Assembly: GCA_963747405.1 (NCBI GenBank)
Contig: CAVVFG010000010.1
Span: forward strand, 186,001-250,000
Direction of reading: 5' to 3'
Source: Fodinibacter sp963747405
Lineage (GTDB): Bacteria; Actinomycetota; Actinomycetes; Actinomycetales; Dermatophilaceae
DNA: 64,000 nucleotides
In this document: positions 1 through 8,752 of the stretch, piece by piece
Position numbering within the stretch: the first letter of the stretch is position 1
Layout: every line of letters begins with the position of its first letter
Notes under the pieces: generated by a model
What the model saw: the letters and a program-made list of their open reading frames with translations, nothing else
Databases searched by the model: none
Told to the model about the DNA's origin: nothing
Program-made: the position numbers and the translations under genes

Positions 1-740
1 ATCACCTGGCCCCAGTCGGTCTCGCGGCTCGCGCTCGCCTGCACGAATCCGCGCAACCACAGCGGCAGCGTGCGTGACTGCTCCTCGGTCATCACCACCA
101 GGGCGACGGTGAACTCGTTCCACGCCTGGAGGAAGGCGTACACGGCCGAGGCGACCAGGCCCGGGGCGAGCAGGGGGAAGGTGATCTTCAGGAACGCCTT
201 GGTGCGCGAGAGGCCGTCGACCATGGCGGCCTCCTCGAGGTCGGCGGGCACCCCGGCGACGAAGCCGCGCAGCATCCAGATCGTGAAGGGCACCACCGCG
301 GCCGTGTAGAGCACGGCCAGGCCGATCGCCTGGTTGAGCAGGCCGAGCGAGCTCATCATCTTGTACTGGGCGATGAACAGGCCCTCCGCCGGCAGCATCT
401 GGATCAGCAGCAGGGCGAGCACGAACGACCCGCGGCCGCGGAAGCGGAACCGGCTGATCGCCAGTGCTCCGAGGAACGCGACCATGATCGCCGCGACGAC
501 CGTGGTGAGGGTGACCACGAGCGAGATGGTCAGCGCCGACCCGAACGACGGCTCGGTGGCGACGGCTGTCAGGTTGTCGAGGGAGCCGCCGAAGGGCAGG
601 AACGTGGGGGTGGTCGACTGGAGCACGACGTTGGGCAGGAAGGCCGAGTTCAGCATCCAGTACACGGGAAAGGCCCAGACCACGGCCAGGACGAGGGCGA
701 GGGTGGTGAGCACGGCGCGCTTTGCGCGGGAGCGGGGCAT
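1..740 (-). CDS. Carbohydrate ABC transporter permease, MalG type (3' end outside window)
   Basis: Inner-membrane permease of a binding-protein-dependent sugar importer. The frame opens with ATG at 740 and is still open at base 1, so about 246 codons are visible and the C-terminus is missing. The start MPRSRAK is followed by a hydrophobic first segment. The cytoplasmic EAA loop is clear (LEEAAMVDGLSRTKAF), the site that contacts the ATPase; this loop type is standard for MalG/AraQ-like permeases. Its ATG shares one base with the stop codon of the upstream permease (TGATG), so the two are translationally coupled. The substrate cannot be told from the sequence. No ATPase gene is visible; in such actinobacterial operons a shared MsiK-type ATPase encoded elsewhere is common. 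Confidence 0.93.
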   Translation of the reverse strand, partial: MPRSRAKRAVLTTLALVLAVVWAFPVYWMLNSAFLPNVVLQSTTPTFLPFGGSLDNLTAVATEPSFGSALTISLVVTLTTVVAAIMVAFLGALAISRFRFRGRGSFVLALLLIQMLPAEGLFIAQYKMMSSLGLLNQAIGLAVLYTAAVVPFTIWMLRGFVAGVPADLEEAAMVDGLSRTKAFLKITFPLLAPGLVASAVYAFLQAWNEFTVALVVMTEEQSRTLPLWLRGFVQASASRETDWGQV

Positions 741-1693
741 CACACGTCCTCCTTCATGAGCGAGCGGACGTAGTAGGCGCTCAGCGCCACGGTGAGGGCG
801 AGGATCAGGATGCTGACGGCGCTGGCCGTGCCGAAGTCGCCCTTGCCGGTGCCGAGCTGGTAGACGTAGGTGCCGAGCAGGTTGGTCTCGTTGGTGACGC
901 CCCCGGCATCCTGCAGCAGCTTGATCTGCGTGAAGACCCGCAGGTCCCAGATGAGCTGGAGCAGCATGACGATGGAGAGCACCGGGGCGATGATCGGAAC
1001 GATGATGTGCCGCAGGCGCTGGATGCCGGTCGCCCCGTCCAGCGAGGCCGCCTCGAGCACCTCGGTGCTCACCTGGGTGAGCCCGGCGTAGATCGACAGC
1101 GCCACGAACGGCACGCTCATCCAGACGATGATCACCGAGGCGACGACGAAGAAGGACAGCGGCTCGGCGAGCCAGTTGTGGCCCTCGGCGCCCTCGACGC
1201 CGAGCCTGACAAGGGCCCAGTTGAGCAGGCCGCGTCGCCAGTCGACGATCCAGATCCACACGGTCATCGCCGCCACCACGGGCATCGCCCACGCGACGAG
1301 CAGCGCGACCTGCAGCACGACGCGGGGCCAGGTGGTCAGCGCGTTCATCAGCACGGCCATCGCGCCGCCGATCGCGACGGTCACCAGTGCGGTGACGATG
1401 CAGAAGACGATCGACCGGCCGACGACCGTCCACAGGTAGGGGTCGGTGACGAGGGCGATGTAGTTGTCGAGCCCGACGAACGGTGCGGGGGCGCCGAACT
1501 GCTGCATCAGCCCGTACTGGCGGAAGCTCGTGACGACCTGCCAGCCGATCGGGTAGCCCAGCGCCGCGACGAGGAGCACCAGCGCGGGCACGATGAGCGC
1601 GAGAGGAAGTCGGTTGCGGCGCTTTGGGTTCGGCCGTTGCCGTGGTGGGGAGGTGGTCGGCACGGTCGGGGTCGTGGTCGTCCCGGTGGTCAT
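740..1693 (-). CDS. Carbohydrate ABC transporter permease, MalF type
   Basis: A 317-residue inner-membrane permease, partner of the downstream MalG-type protein. After a Thr/Pro-rich cytoplasmic start there is a first membrane helix (LALIVPALVLLVAALGYPIG), then about five more helices. The EAA loop is visible (EVLEAASLDGATGIQRL). The ATG at 1693 has a GAGGA ribosome site about 7 bases upstream. It lies 71 bases after the binding-protein gene, and that gap holds a strong hairpin. Family assignment is secure; the sugar is unknown. Confidence 0.94.
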   Translation of the reverse strand: MTTGTTTTPTVPTTSPPRQRPNPKRRNRLPLALIVPALVLLVAALGYPIGWQVVTSFRQYGLMQQFGAPAPFVGLDNYIALVTDPYLWTVVGRSIVFCIVTALVTVAIGGAMAVLMNALTTWPRVVLQVALLVAWAMPVVAAMTVWIWIVDWRRGLLNWALVRLGVEGAEGHNWLAEPLSFFVVASVIIVWMSVPFVALSIYAGLTQVSTEVLEAASLDGATGIQRLRHIIVPIIAPVLSIVMLLQLIWDLRVFTQIKLLQDAGGVTNETNLLGTYVYQLGTGKGDFGTASAVSILILALTVALSAYYVRSLMKEDV

Positions 1694-1722
1694 GGCGCGT
1701 CCTCAGGTGGGGGTGGTTCCCC

Positions 1723-1753
1723 GGCGGCCGGCGGGGATCGCCCACCGGCCGCC
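1723..1753 (-). promoter_or_regulatory. Intercistronic hairpin between binding-protein and permease genes
   Basis: Nine-base inverted repeat GGCGGCCGG / CCGGCCGCC (1723-1731 and 1745-1753), extended inward by GGG/CCC, in the gap between the lipoprotein stop and the permease start. There is no T-tract. The position suits a partial terminator or 3' stabiliser that makes the binding protein more abundant than the permeases; this is inference. A similar hairpin stands at the same place in the second importer operon (28604-28641). Confidence 0.55.
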
Positions 1754-1764
1754 AGGGACGTTGG

Positions 1765-3120
1765 TCACTTGCCGTTGAGCATGGGGGTGATCTTGGCGTC
1801 GTACTCCTTCGCCAGGGCGGCCAGGTCGGTCGCGCCCTCGATCTTCCCGAAGAACTCCTCGAGCACCATGGAGGCCTCGACGGCGGCCCAGCCGGGTGCG
1901 GCGGGGGTGAGCTTGGAGTTGGACGCCGAGTCGATCAGCGCCTTGGCGAACTCGTCGCTGCCCAGTGACGTGACGTAGTCGGAGTTGGCCGGGCCGAGAC
2001 CGGCACCGCCGAGCTTCTGCTGGTACTCGGGGCTGAAGATGATCTTCATCAGCTCCTTGGACAGCTCGGGGTTCTTCGTCTTGGCCGAGATGGCGATGTT
2101 CGAGCCACCGGCGAACACCGGGGCCGGCTTGCCGTCGTTGCCCGGCAACACGAAGGTGCCGAACTTCGCGTCGTTCCACTCCCGCACGAGCTTGCCGTCC
2201 TTCTTGGCGGCGTCACCGATCGACCAGTGCGCCCAGCCCGGCGCCATGATGGTGGCGGCGGAGAGGGCCGTCTTGCCGGTGGCCTTGCCGTCGGCGTCGG
2301 TGATGACGTCGGCGTCGTTGATGTACAGCCAGGGGGTCTGGTCCTTGGCGTCGGCCGGGGCGTTGCTCGCGGTCTTCTGGATCGCCTGGAGCTGCTGGAG
2401 CCCCTTGAGCGAGTTGGGGTCGGAGAGCGTGGAGACCCACTGCCCGTCCTCCTTCTTGGCCAGGTCGCCGCCGTTGGCGAAGATCCAGGAGATGCCGTTG
2501 CGCCAGTCCTGGCCGCCGATGAAGAAGCCGGAGAAGTTCTTGATGTTGCGCGGGTTGGCCTGGGCCACCTTGGTGACGGCGGCGTTGAACTCGTCGAGGG
2601 TGGTCGGCGGGTTGACGCCGGCCTCCTTCCAGACGTCCTTGCGCATGAACATGTAGCGCGAGCCGAAGTAGTAGGGCATGGCGTACTTCTTGCCGTCGAC
2701 CGAGCCGGCGTCCACGAAGGACTGCAGCAGCTTGTCGCCGCCGAGGGCGTCGTACTGGTCGGAGATGTCGAGGAAGGCGCCGACGTTGGTGAACGTCGGG
2801 CTCTGGGTGTTGCCGAGCTCGACGACGTCGGGGGTGTTCTCGGCATCCGGCAGGGCGGTGGTGAGCTTGGTGACGAGGTCGGGCCAGGCCTGCTCCTCGA
2901 TCTTCAGCGTCGCCCCCGTCTTGGCCTTGAAGGTGTCGCTGAGGTAGGTGCGCAGCTCGTCGGGGGTGTCCCCACCGGCGAGCCACAGGGTGACCGTCTT
3001 GTCGGCGTTGGAGGTGGAGCTCGTCGCGGCGGGGGTGTTCGACGAGTCACCACCGTTCGCACACGCGGTCAGGACGAGCGCCGCGCTGGTCAGCGCGACG
3101 AGGGGTAGGCGCCGAATCAT
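1765..3120 (-). CDS. Sugar ABC transporter substrate-binding lipoprotein
   Basis: A 451-residue extracytoplasmic solute-binding protein of the MalE-like family 1 type. The N-terminus MIRRLPLVALTSAALVLTAC is a lipoprotein signal with Cys20 as the predicted lipidated residue, so the mature protein should be membrane-anchored outside the cell. Typical features follow: TVTLWLAGG near the mature start, VTKLTTALPDAENTPDVVELG, and a tryptophan-rich ligand-binding half. ATG at 3120 is chosen because the signal peptide begins there and AAAGGAAC lies just upstream. It heads the importer part of an operon ROK regulator - binding protein - two permeases. The ligand is unknown. Confidence 0.95.
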   Translation of the reverse strand: MIRRLPLVALTSAALVLTACANGGDSSNTPAATSSTSNADKTVTLWLAGGDTPDELRTYLSDTFKAKTGATLKIEEQAWPDLVTKLTTALPDAENTPDVVELGNTQSPTFTNVGAFLDISDQYDALGGDKLLQSFVDAGSVDGKKYAMPYYFGSRYMFMRKDVWKEAGVNPPTTLDEFNAAVTKVAQANPRNIKNFSGFFIGGQDWRNGISWIFANGGDLAKKEDGQWVSTLSDPNSLKGLQQLQAIQKTASNAPADAKDQTPWLYINDADVITDADGKATGKTALSAATIMAPGWAHWSIGDAAKKDGKLVREWNDAKFGTFVLPGNDGKPAPVFAGGSNIAISAKTKNPELSKELMKIIFSPEYQQKLGGAGLGPANSDYVTSLGSDEFAKALIDSASNSKLTPAAPGWAAVEASMVLEEFFGKIEGATDLAALAKEYDAKITPMLNGK

Positions 3121-3275
3121 TCGGTGTTCCTTTCGGGCGGCGGGGCCGGTCGGCCCCGGGGTGTGCACCGGAGTGCGGGTGGTGGGTGGTGCTGTTCTGC
3201 TGTTCTGCTGTTCGTACGGGGTGGTGACGTGGTGCGTGATGTGTTGTGCGGCAGGGGTTCGGTTCGTGGCGGGGT
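3121..3275 (-). other. Leader region between ROK gene and binding-protein gene
   Basis: 155 bases without a gene. They hold a perfect 8-bp inverted repeat with a 2-base centre (CGGGGCCG at 3141-3148, CGGCCCCG at 3151-3158) and three tandem copies of an octamer (GCTGTTCT twice, then GCTGTTCG, 3191-3214). The inverted repeat could be an attenuator or protein site in the 5' leader of the binding-protein mRNA. No copy of the palindrome found upstream of the ROK gene is seen here, so read-through from the ROK promoter is likely. Confidence 0.35.
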
Positions 3276-4403
3276 CTAGACGACCCCGAGCTGGTCCCAC
3301 AGGACCACCGCCGCGGCGCCGCGCAGCACGATGTCCTCGGGTGAGGCGGCGAGCCGCACGGACAGCGGGGCGGCGGGGTCGGCGAGCAACCGCTGCGCGA
3401 GGGTGCGCTCGAGCACGGGCAGCACCGGGGCGAGCAGCTCCTCCGGGCCGGCGAGCACGACCTCGGACAGGTCGAGCGCCGCGACGATCGGGGCGAGGGC
3501 CACGCCGAGGCGCTCGCCACCGGCCTCGACGACCTCGTGGCCGTCGGGGGAGTCGAGCGCGGCGCGCAACCGCGGGATGGACAGCCAGGTCTCGAGACAG
3601 CCCCGCTTGCCGCACGGGCAGCTCTCGCCGCCGTCGGTGCCGACGGTGACGTGGCCGATCTCGCCGGCCGCGTGGTGGGCGCCCGACACCCGCCGGCCGC
3701 CGGTGACGATCCCACAGCCGACACCGCGCCCGACATGCACGAGCACCATGTCCTGGCTGCCCGCAGAGGCGCTCAGCTCGGCCTGCGTCGCGGCATCCGA
3801 GTCGTTGCTCACCAGCACGGGGATGCCGGTCGCCTCGGCGACCAGCGCGCGCAGGGGCACGTCGGTCCAGCCGAGGTTGGGGGCGGTGCGCACGGTGCCG
3901 TTGCGGTCGACCAGGCCGGGGGTGCCGATGCCGATGCCGAGTACGGGGTGGGGTGAGCGGGCGATGGTGGACAGCACCAGCTCGACGACGACCGCGGGGT
4001 CGACGCCACGGCCCTGGGCCGCGTCGACGGCGGCGGCGCGTTCCTCGCGCACGAGCACCTCGCCGGTGATGTCGAGCACCGCGGCCCGCAGCCGGGCCGG
4101 CACGGACAGGTCGACGGCGAGCGTCAGCAGGCGGGTCCGGTCGAGGTCGACGAGGGTGGCCCGCTTGCCCGGCCCCTCCTGCTCGGCGGTGCCGACGTCG
4201 AGCACGCGGCCCTCGCCGGCGAGCTCGGCGACCAGGTGCGACATGGTCACCTTGGTGACGCCCACCTCACGGGCCAGCTGGGCGCGGCTGGTGGGGCCCA
4301 GCCGGCGCAGGGTCTGCAGCACGAGGGAGAGGTTCTGGCGACGACCGTCCGTGGGGAGGACGGCCGCCGAGGGCCGCACGCGGCGCGGCATCGCACTGGT
4401 CAT
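3276..4403 (-). CDS. ROK-family transcriptional regulator
   Basis: 375 residues. The N-terminal winged helix-turn-helix is at about residues 25-70 (LGPTSRAQLAREVGVTKVTM). A ROK sugar-kinase-like domain follows with GIGIGTPGLVDRNGTV and the family zinc/signature region GEIGHVTV...CPCGKRGCLETW. XylR/NagC-type ROK proteins are sugar-responsive repressors. Position just upstream of the importer, on the same strand, suggests control of that operon and of itself. ATG at 4403 is five bases from the operator; a second in-frame ATG at 4391 (MPRRVR) is an equally plausible start. No good ribosome site is seen for either, so the message may be leaderless. Confidence 0.92.
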   Translation of the reverse strand: MTSAMPRRVRPSAAVLPTDGRRQNLSLVLQTLRRLGPTSRAQLAREVGVTKVTMSHLVAELAGEGRVLDVGTAEQEGPGKRATLVDLDRTRLLTLAVDLSVPARLRAAVLDITGEVLVREERAAAVDAAQGRGVDPAVVVELVLSTIARSPHPVLGIGIGTPGLVDRNGTVRTAPNLGWTDVPLRALVAEATGIPVLVSNDSDAATQAELSASAGSQDMVLVHVGRGVGCGIVTGGRRVSGAHHAAGEIGHVTVGTDGGESCPCGKRGCLETWLSIPRLRAALDSPDGHEVVEAGGERLGVALAPIVAALDLSEVVLAGPEELLAPVLPVLERTLAQRLLADPAAPLSVRLAASPEDIVLRGAAAVVLWDQLGVV

Positions 4404-4408
4404 GACGG

Positions 4409-4425
4409 TTAGTAAACTTTACTAA
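4409..4425. promoter_or_regulatory. Palindromic operator for the ROK regulator
   Basis: Perfect 17-bp inverted repeat TTAGTAAA-C-TTTACTAA. The AT-rich palindrome stands out in GC-rich DNA and has the AGTAAA/TTTACT form known for ROK (XylR-type) operators. It abuts the regulator's start codon, so binding would block the promoter: autorepression and sugar induction of the operon are inferred. Confidence 0.75.
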
Positions 4426-4625
4426 CTTAATGCGCGCAAGGGCCGTGACGTACTTGTGACCCAATCCCCGCGCGGGGTCGGTGGCGCGTGGACCGGTGTC
4501 CGGGAGCCGGATCGCCTCGGCCAGCGCGGCCACGGCCGGGTCGAGGCGATGCTGTGACGTCGTGGGGCCGGGTATCACCTCGAACCGGAGGGGTGGGTCC
4601 GGAGTCGAGGTGAGGGTCAGGGTCG

Positions 4626-5174
4626 CTAGGCCCTGCTGCCGACGGCCTTCTGGGTACCGCGGAAGAGCACCGACAGGGCCGCCCAGGCCGCCACGCCGGC
4701 CACGGCCTGCCACGTCTCGCCCGGGTCGCGCAGCCAGGCCAGGCTGCTGACCAGCACCCCGAGACCGGCCAGCACGAGGGCCGCACCTCCGATCGAGGTG
4801 CCCCAGGCGACGAACCTGTCGCGGGACTTCTCCGCCACCCAGCCACCGGCGATCGCGACGGCGGGGATGAAGACGACCGCCAACAGCAGGTTCCCCTCGC
4901 CACCCTCGAGCAGCCGGAACACCCGCGCGCCGACGAGGGCGCCGACCAGTGCGCCGATGGCGAAGAACACGATCGTGGCGGCCAGGCGCACCATCAGCCA
5001 GGCGAACAGGGCAGCGACGGCCGCGATCACCACGGTGACCAGCACGCTGGCGTCGAAGACGTTGGCCAGCAGCCACCCGGCGCCGAAGCCGAGCAGGGTC
5101 AGTACGGTGCGGATCGACCACCCACCCGACAGGCCGAGCACCAGCCCGATCACGACCATGGACAGACCGCTCAC
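4626..5174 (-). CDS. Multi-pass membrane protein, DUF4203-like
   Basis: 182 residues, almost all hydrophobic, with about six to seven membrane segments and no enzymatic motif. The run of glycine-rich helices (GALVGALVGARVFRLLEG) resembles DUF4203/TMEM198-type proteins, but this is a weak likeness. GTG at 5174 is preferred because GAGGGAG lies six bases upstream; the open frame extends further but the extra residues look non-coding. It stands alone, divergent from the aminopeptidase gene. Function unknown. Confidence 0.7.
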   Translation of the reverse strand: MSGLSMVVIGLVLGLSGGWSIRTVLTLLGFGAGWLLANVFDASVLVTVVIAAVAALFAWLMVRLAATIVFFAIGALVGALVGARVFRLLEGGEGNLLLAVVFIPAVAIAGGWVAEKSRDRFVAWGTSIGGAALVLAGLGVLVSSLAWLRDPGETWQAVAGVAAWAALSVLFRGTQKAVGSRA

Positions 5175-5322
5175 TGCGCACTCCCTCGTCACGGCGATCG
5201 CCTGGTGGCGCGTCGCTGCGGCCAGTGTGGCGTCCTCGTGCTCCCGGCTCGCCACCCGTGGGGGGTGACCGGCGAGGGCGTCACCGAGAGCGCCGCTGCC
5301 GCGGCTCTGGTTGGGTGGGGGG

Positions 5323-7830
5323 ATGCCGTCACTGACCCGCACCGAGGCCACCACCCGGGCCGCGCTCATCACCGTCGACGCGATGGAGGTCGACCTCGAC
5401 CTGGACCGGGGGGCCGAGGTCTTCGGGTCCCGGACCACGATCCGGTTCAGCGCACGCACCCCGGGCGCCTCCACCTTCGTCGACGTGCGACCGCGCGCCC
5501 TGCACGCAGTGCGGCTGAACGGAGAACCGCTCGACCCGACGTCCGTCGTCGACGGGCGCCTGCCCCTGGCCGGCCTCGGTGCCGACAACGTGCTCGAGGT
5601 CGAGGCCACGATGGCCTACAGCCACGACGGACAGGGCCTGCACCGCAGCACGGACCCCGCCGACGATGAGGACTACGTCTACGGGCACCTGTTCCTCGAC
5701 GCAGCGCCCACGGTGTTCGCCTGCTTCGACCAGCCCGACCTCAAGGCGCCCTACACCGTGGCCGTCACCGCGCCCGAGGCATGGACCGTGCTCGGCAACG
5801 GCGGCGCCACCGTCGTCGCCCCCGGGCGCACCGAACTGGCCACGACGGCACCGCTGGCCACCTACTTCGTCACCGTCTGCGCGGGTCCGTACGCGTCGGT
5901 GCGCACCGAGCACGACGGCATCCCGATGGGGGTGCACGCGCGGCGCTCGCTCGAGCCGCACCTCGTGGAGCAGGCCGAGCACATGTTCGCGACGACGCGG
6001 GCCTGTTTCGACCACTACCACCGGCTGTTCGGCATCCGGTACCCGTTCGGCGAGTACCACCAGGTCTTCGTGCCCGAGTTCAACGCCGGCGCCATGGAGA
6101 ACCCGGGGTGCGTGACGTTTCGCGACACGATGGTCTTCCGCGGAGCAGCCACCCCCGACCAGGTGCTGGTCCGCAGCAACACCATCGCGCACGAGATGGC
6201 GCACATGTGGTTCGGCGACCTGGTCACGATGACCTGGTGGGACGACCTGTGGCTCAACGAGTCGTTCGCCGAGTACATGGCCTACCGCACCGTCGTCGAG
6301 GTCACCGAGTTCTCCGATGCCTGGGTGGAGTTCGGCATGGCCCGCAAGTTGTGGGGGTACGCCGCCGAGCGGGCGCCGAGCACCCACCCGGTCGCCGGCG
6401 CACCGGCACCGGACGCCCTGTCCGCACTCGGCAACTTCGACGGCATCTCCTACGCCAAGGGTGCATCGGTGATCCGGCAGCTCATCGCGCACATCGGCGA
6501 CGACGCCTTCGTGGCCGGGGTCGCCGCGTACCTGAAGGCGCACGAGTTCGGCAACGGCGACCTCACCCGGTTCCTCGCGGCGATGGAGGCGGCATCCGGC
6601 CGGTCGCTGTCGGCCTGGAGCGCCGCGTGGCTCGAGACCGCCGGCGCCGACCGGCTCTCGCTCGACGACGGCGTGCTGGTCCGCACCCCACCGGCGGCCC
6701 ATCCCGCCGAGCGCCCGCACACCCTCGACGTCGCTGCGTTCGCCGGTGGCCGGGAGGTGGCCCGTGTCGCTGTCACGGTGTCCACGTCGCGCACCACCGT
6801 TCCCGGGTTGGATGCCGTGCCGCCCGGCGCGCTGCTGGTACCCAACGCCGGTGACCTCACCTGGGCGGAGGTGTCGCTCGACCCGGAGACGGTGGCGGCC
6901 CTGCCGGCCGGTCTCGCCGACGTGCCGGACGCCCAGGCCCGCACCGTGCTGTGGGTCGCCCTGCTGGGCGCCGTGTACCGCGCCGAGGTCGACCCCCGCG
7001 TCGAGCTGGACGCGTTCACCTCAGCGTGGCCACGCGAGAGCGCGGCGCCGGTGCTGGCCCGCACTGCCCTGGCGACGACGGGCCGCGTCGTGCCGATGTT
7101 CCTGCCGACGGTCGAGCAGGACGCGGCCCTGGCCCGGGTGGCTTCCGCGGCGGACGAGCTGCTGGAGCGGTCGGCCGGCGTCGAGGGCGCCGACGGCGAC
7201 GCGCTGGCGGTCGTGGCGGCCAGGGTCTGGGCGGGCGCCGGGTCGGACACGAGCCGGCTGCGGCGCTGGGCCGGGGGCGACGGCCTCCCGGCCGTGCTCG
7301 ACCATGACGACGACTTCCGCTGGACGGTGCTGCGCCGGTTGGCGTCCCTCGACGCGCTGTCGGAGGAGGAGATCGAGCGGGCATCGGCTGCTGACCGCTC
7401 GCTGGCCGGCTCGCTCGCGGCGCTGGGCGTGCGGGCGGTCCGCCCGACCGCCGAGGCGAAGGCGCAGGCCTGGGCTGGGCTGCGCGACGATCCGGAGCTG
7501 TCGAACTACGCGGCGCTCGCAGTGGCCGGGGGGTTCTGGGTGGCGCCGGACCCCGAGCTGGTGCGCCCCTACGTCGAGCAGGTGGGCGACCTGTGCGTCA
7601 CCCTCTCCGCGCGGATGGGCGACGACGCCGTCTCGCGGGTGGCCACCGCCATCCACCCCACCCGGCTCGTCGACGATGCGACCGCGGCGGCATCCGCGGC
7701 CCTCCTGGACCGCGGCGACCTCACCCCCGGCGTACGGCGCGCGCTGGTGGATGCCGACCACGAGCTGCGTGAGGCGCTCGCCAGCCGTCGCCGCTTCGAC
7801 CCGCCGCCGGCGGACGGGCCGCCGCTGTGA
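5323..7830 (+). CDS. pepN: M1-family zinc aminopeptidase (aminopeptidase N)
   Basis: About 835 residues, normal for actinobacterial aminopeptidase N, a cytoplasmic enzyme that removes N-terminal residues from peptides. The exopeptidase loop GAMEN is near residue 256. The zinc site HEMAHMWFGD begins at about residue 290, with the third ligand in NESFAEYM about 20 residues on. Together these are the HExxH-(18)-E signature. The C-terminal helical ERAP1-like domain follows. I choose ATG 5323, which follows a GGTGGGGGG stretch; a TTG at 5311 would add four residues. The stop overlaps the GTG of the next gene. Confidence 0.96.
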   Translation: MPSLTRTEATTRAALITVDAMEVDLDLDRGAEVFGSRTTIRFSARTPGASTFVDVRPRALHAVRLNGEPLDPTSVVDGRLPLAGLGADNVLEVEATMAYSHDGQGLHRSTDPADDEDYVYGHLFLDAAPTVFACFDQPDLKAPYTVAVTAPEAWTVLGNGGATVVAPGRTELATTAPLATYFVTVCAGPYASVRTEHDGIPMGVHARRSLEPHLVEQAEHMFATTRACFDHYHRLFGIRYPFGEYHQVFVPEFNAGAMENPGCVTFRDTMVFRGAATPDQVLVRSNTIAHEMAHMWFGDLVTMTWWDDLWLNESFAEYMAYRTVVEVTEFSDAWVEFGMARKLWGYAAERAPSTHPVAGAPAPDALSALGNFDGISYAKGASVIRQLIAHIGDDAFVAGVAAYLKAHEFGNGDLTRFLAAMEAASGRSLSAWSAAWLETAGADRLSLDDGVLVRTPPAAHPAERPHTLDVAAFAGGREVARVAVTVSTSRTTVPGLDAVPPGALLVPNAGDLTWAEVSLDPETVAALPAGLADVPDAQARTVLWVALLGAVYRAEVDPRVELDAFTSAWPRESAAPVLARTALATTGRVVPMFLPTVEQDAALARVASAADELLERSAGVEGADGDALAVVAARVWAGAGSDTSRLRRWAGGDGLPAVLDHDDDFRWTVLRRLASLDALSEEEIERASAADRSLAGSLAALGVRAVRPTAEAKAQAWAGLRDDPELSNYAALAVAGGFWVAPDPELVRPYVEQVGDLCVTLSARMGDDAVSRVATAIHPTRLVDDATAAASAALLDRGDLTPGVRRALVDADHELREALASRRRFDPPPADGPPL

Positions 7831-8249
7831 CCGGGGGTCGCGGCCGCGACGACGCCGGCCGCCCGCGCCAGCAGCGCCCGCGCGACGCCCTCGGTCGTCC
7901 CCTGCCGTACGGGGATGCCGGGGTCGAGCCGGTGCCGGAGGAGGCGCTGCCACCGGCGGAGACGATCCAGACCGCCCACGCACTGGTGAACGAGGGGCGG
8001 CCGTTCGCGGCGCACGAGGTGCTCGAGGCCCGCTGGAAGGCCGGGCCCGACGAGGAGCGCGACCTCTGGCAGGGACTCGCCCAGCTCTGTGTCGGGCTGA
8101 CGCACGCGGCCCGCGGCAACGCGGTCGGTGCGGACCGGCTGCTCGAGCGGGGTGCCGGGCGACTCGAGACGTATCGCCTCAGCGGCGGGACGACCCACGG
8201 GCTCGACCTGGCGGCGACCGTGGCCTGTGCTCGCGGGCTTCGCGAGTGA
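7827..8249 (+). CDS. DUF309 domain protein
   Basis: 140 residues. The DUF309 core is readable: HALVNEGRPFAAHEVLEARWK, then ERDLWQGLAQLCVGLTHAARGN and GADRLLERGAGRLETY. The family is a small all-helical bacterial/archaeal domain of unknown biochemical role. The GTG start overlaps the aminopeptidase stop (GTGA), so it is probably translated from the same message. Confidence 0.88.
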   Translation: MTGGRGRDDAGRPRQQRPRDALGRPLPYGDAGVEPVPEEALPPAETIQTAHALVNEGRPFAAHEVLEARWKAGPDEERDLWQGLAQLCVGLTHAARGNAVGADRLLERGAGRLETYRLSGGTTHGLDLAATVACARGLRE

Positions 8250-8358
8250 GGTCGCAGGCCCCGGGGGAGCTGCCGGCGGTGCCGGTCCACCAGCGGGCAG
8301 AAGTTCGTCCGGCAGCAATGTCCGCGAGGCAGCCGAACACCTGCGTCGGCGGAGTGGT

Positions 8359-8586
8359 TCAGCGGCGTGGTATCCACAGCGGGGCCGGGACGTCGTTCCC
8401 GGTGAGGTCGTCGCCGCAGACGTACTGGGTGCCGACCCGGGCGATAGTGCAGTGGCCGGTGACGTGCGTCGAAAGGGGCGGTCCGGCATCCTGACCGGCC
8501 TGGGCGGCGCCACCGACCGCGAGAAGGCCGACGGCCGCGGCGAGAGCGGTGGTGGTGCGGACGGTGCGGTGACTCGTCGTGGTCAT
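8359..8586 (-). CDS. Small secreted protein of unknown function
   Basis: 75 residues starting at ATG 8586 with AAGGAGC at good spacing. The first 30 residues form a Sec signal peptide (TALAAAVGLLAVGGAAQA, likely cleavage after AQA). The mature part is about 45 residues with two cysteines (HCTIARVGTQYVCGDD) that could form a disulfide. I do not recognise a family. It is divergent from the LuxR-type gene, and the shared intergenic region carries two copies of a motif also found upstream of the DUF4242 gene, so joint control is possible. Confidence 0.65.
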   Translation of the reverse strand: MTTTSHRTVRTTTALAAAVGLLAVGGAAQAGQDAGPPLSTHVTGHCTIARVGTQYVCGDDLTGNDVPAPLWIPRR

Positions 8587-8663
8587 TCTGGTGCTCCTTG
8601 GTCGGGGTCGAGGCGGGCACCTCGACCTGATGACCTCAGGCTCCGCCGGAGCGACGGCGAGCA

Positions 8664-8718
8664 CATGACGCGATCTGGGCAATCGAGCGTGCTTGCGGCG
8701 GTGGTCAATTCTGGCCAT
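8664..8718. promoter_or_regulatory. Two copies of a putative regulator-binding motif
   Basis: Between the small secreted gene and the LuxR-type gene. Copy A, 8664-8683: CATGACGCGATCTGGGCAAT. Copy B, 8709-8718: TTCTGGCCAT. A related site, CATGACGATTTCTGGCCATT, lies at 12030-12049 upstream of the DUF4242 gene. A matches it at 15 of 20 positions; B matches its TTCTGGCCAT core fully. The motif is confined to the ends of this regulator locus as far as I can see. Binding by the LuxR-type protein is inferred. Confidence 0.45.
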
Positions 8719-8752
8719 GTCGGGCCCTTGCCCGCCGGGCTAGCCTGACGGG

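Noticed and set aside
722..1978. A 418-codon plus-strand frame opposite the first permease
   Set aside because: His/Asp/Arg-rich antisense composition; the minus strand has a clear MalF-type protein.
3191..3214. Three octamer repeats as a CRISPR or phase-variable tract
   Set aside because: Too short and few; no spacers, no start codon placed to be switched.
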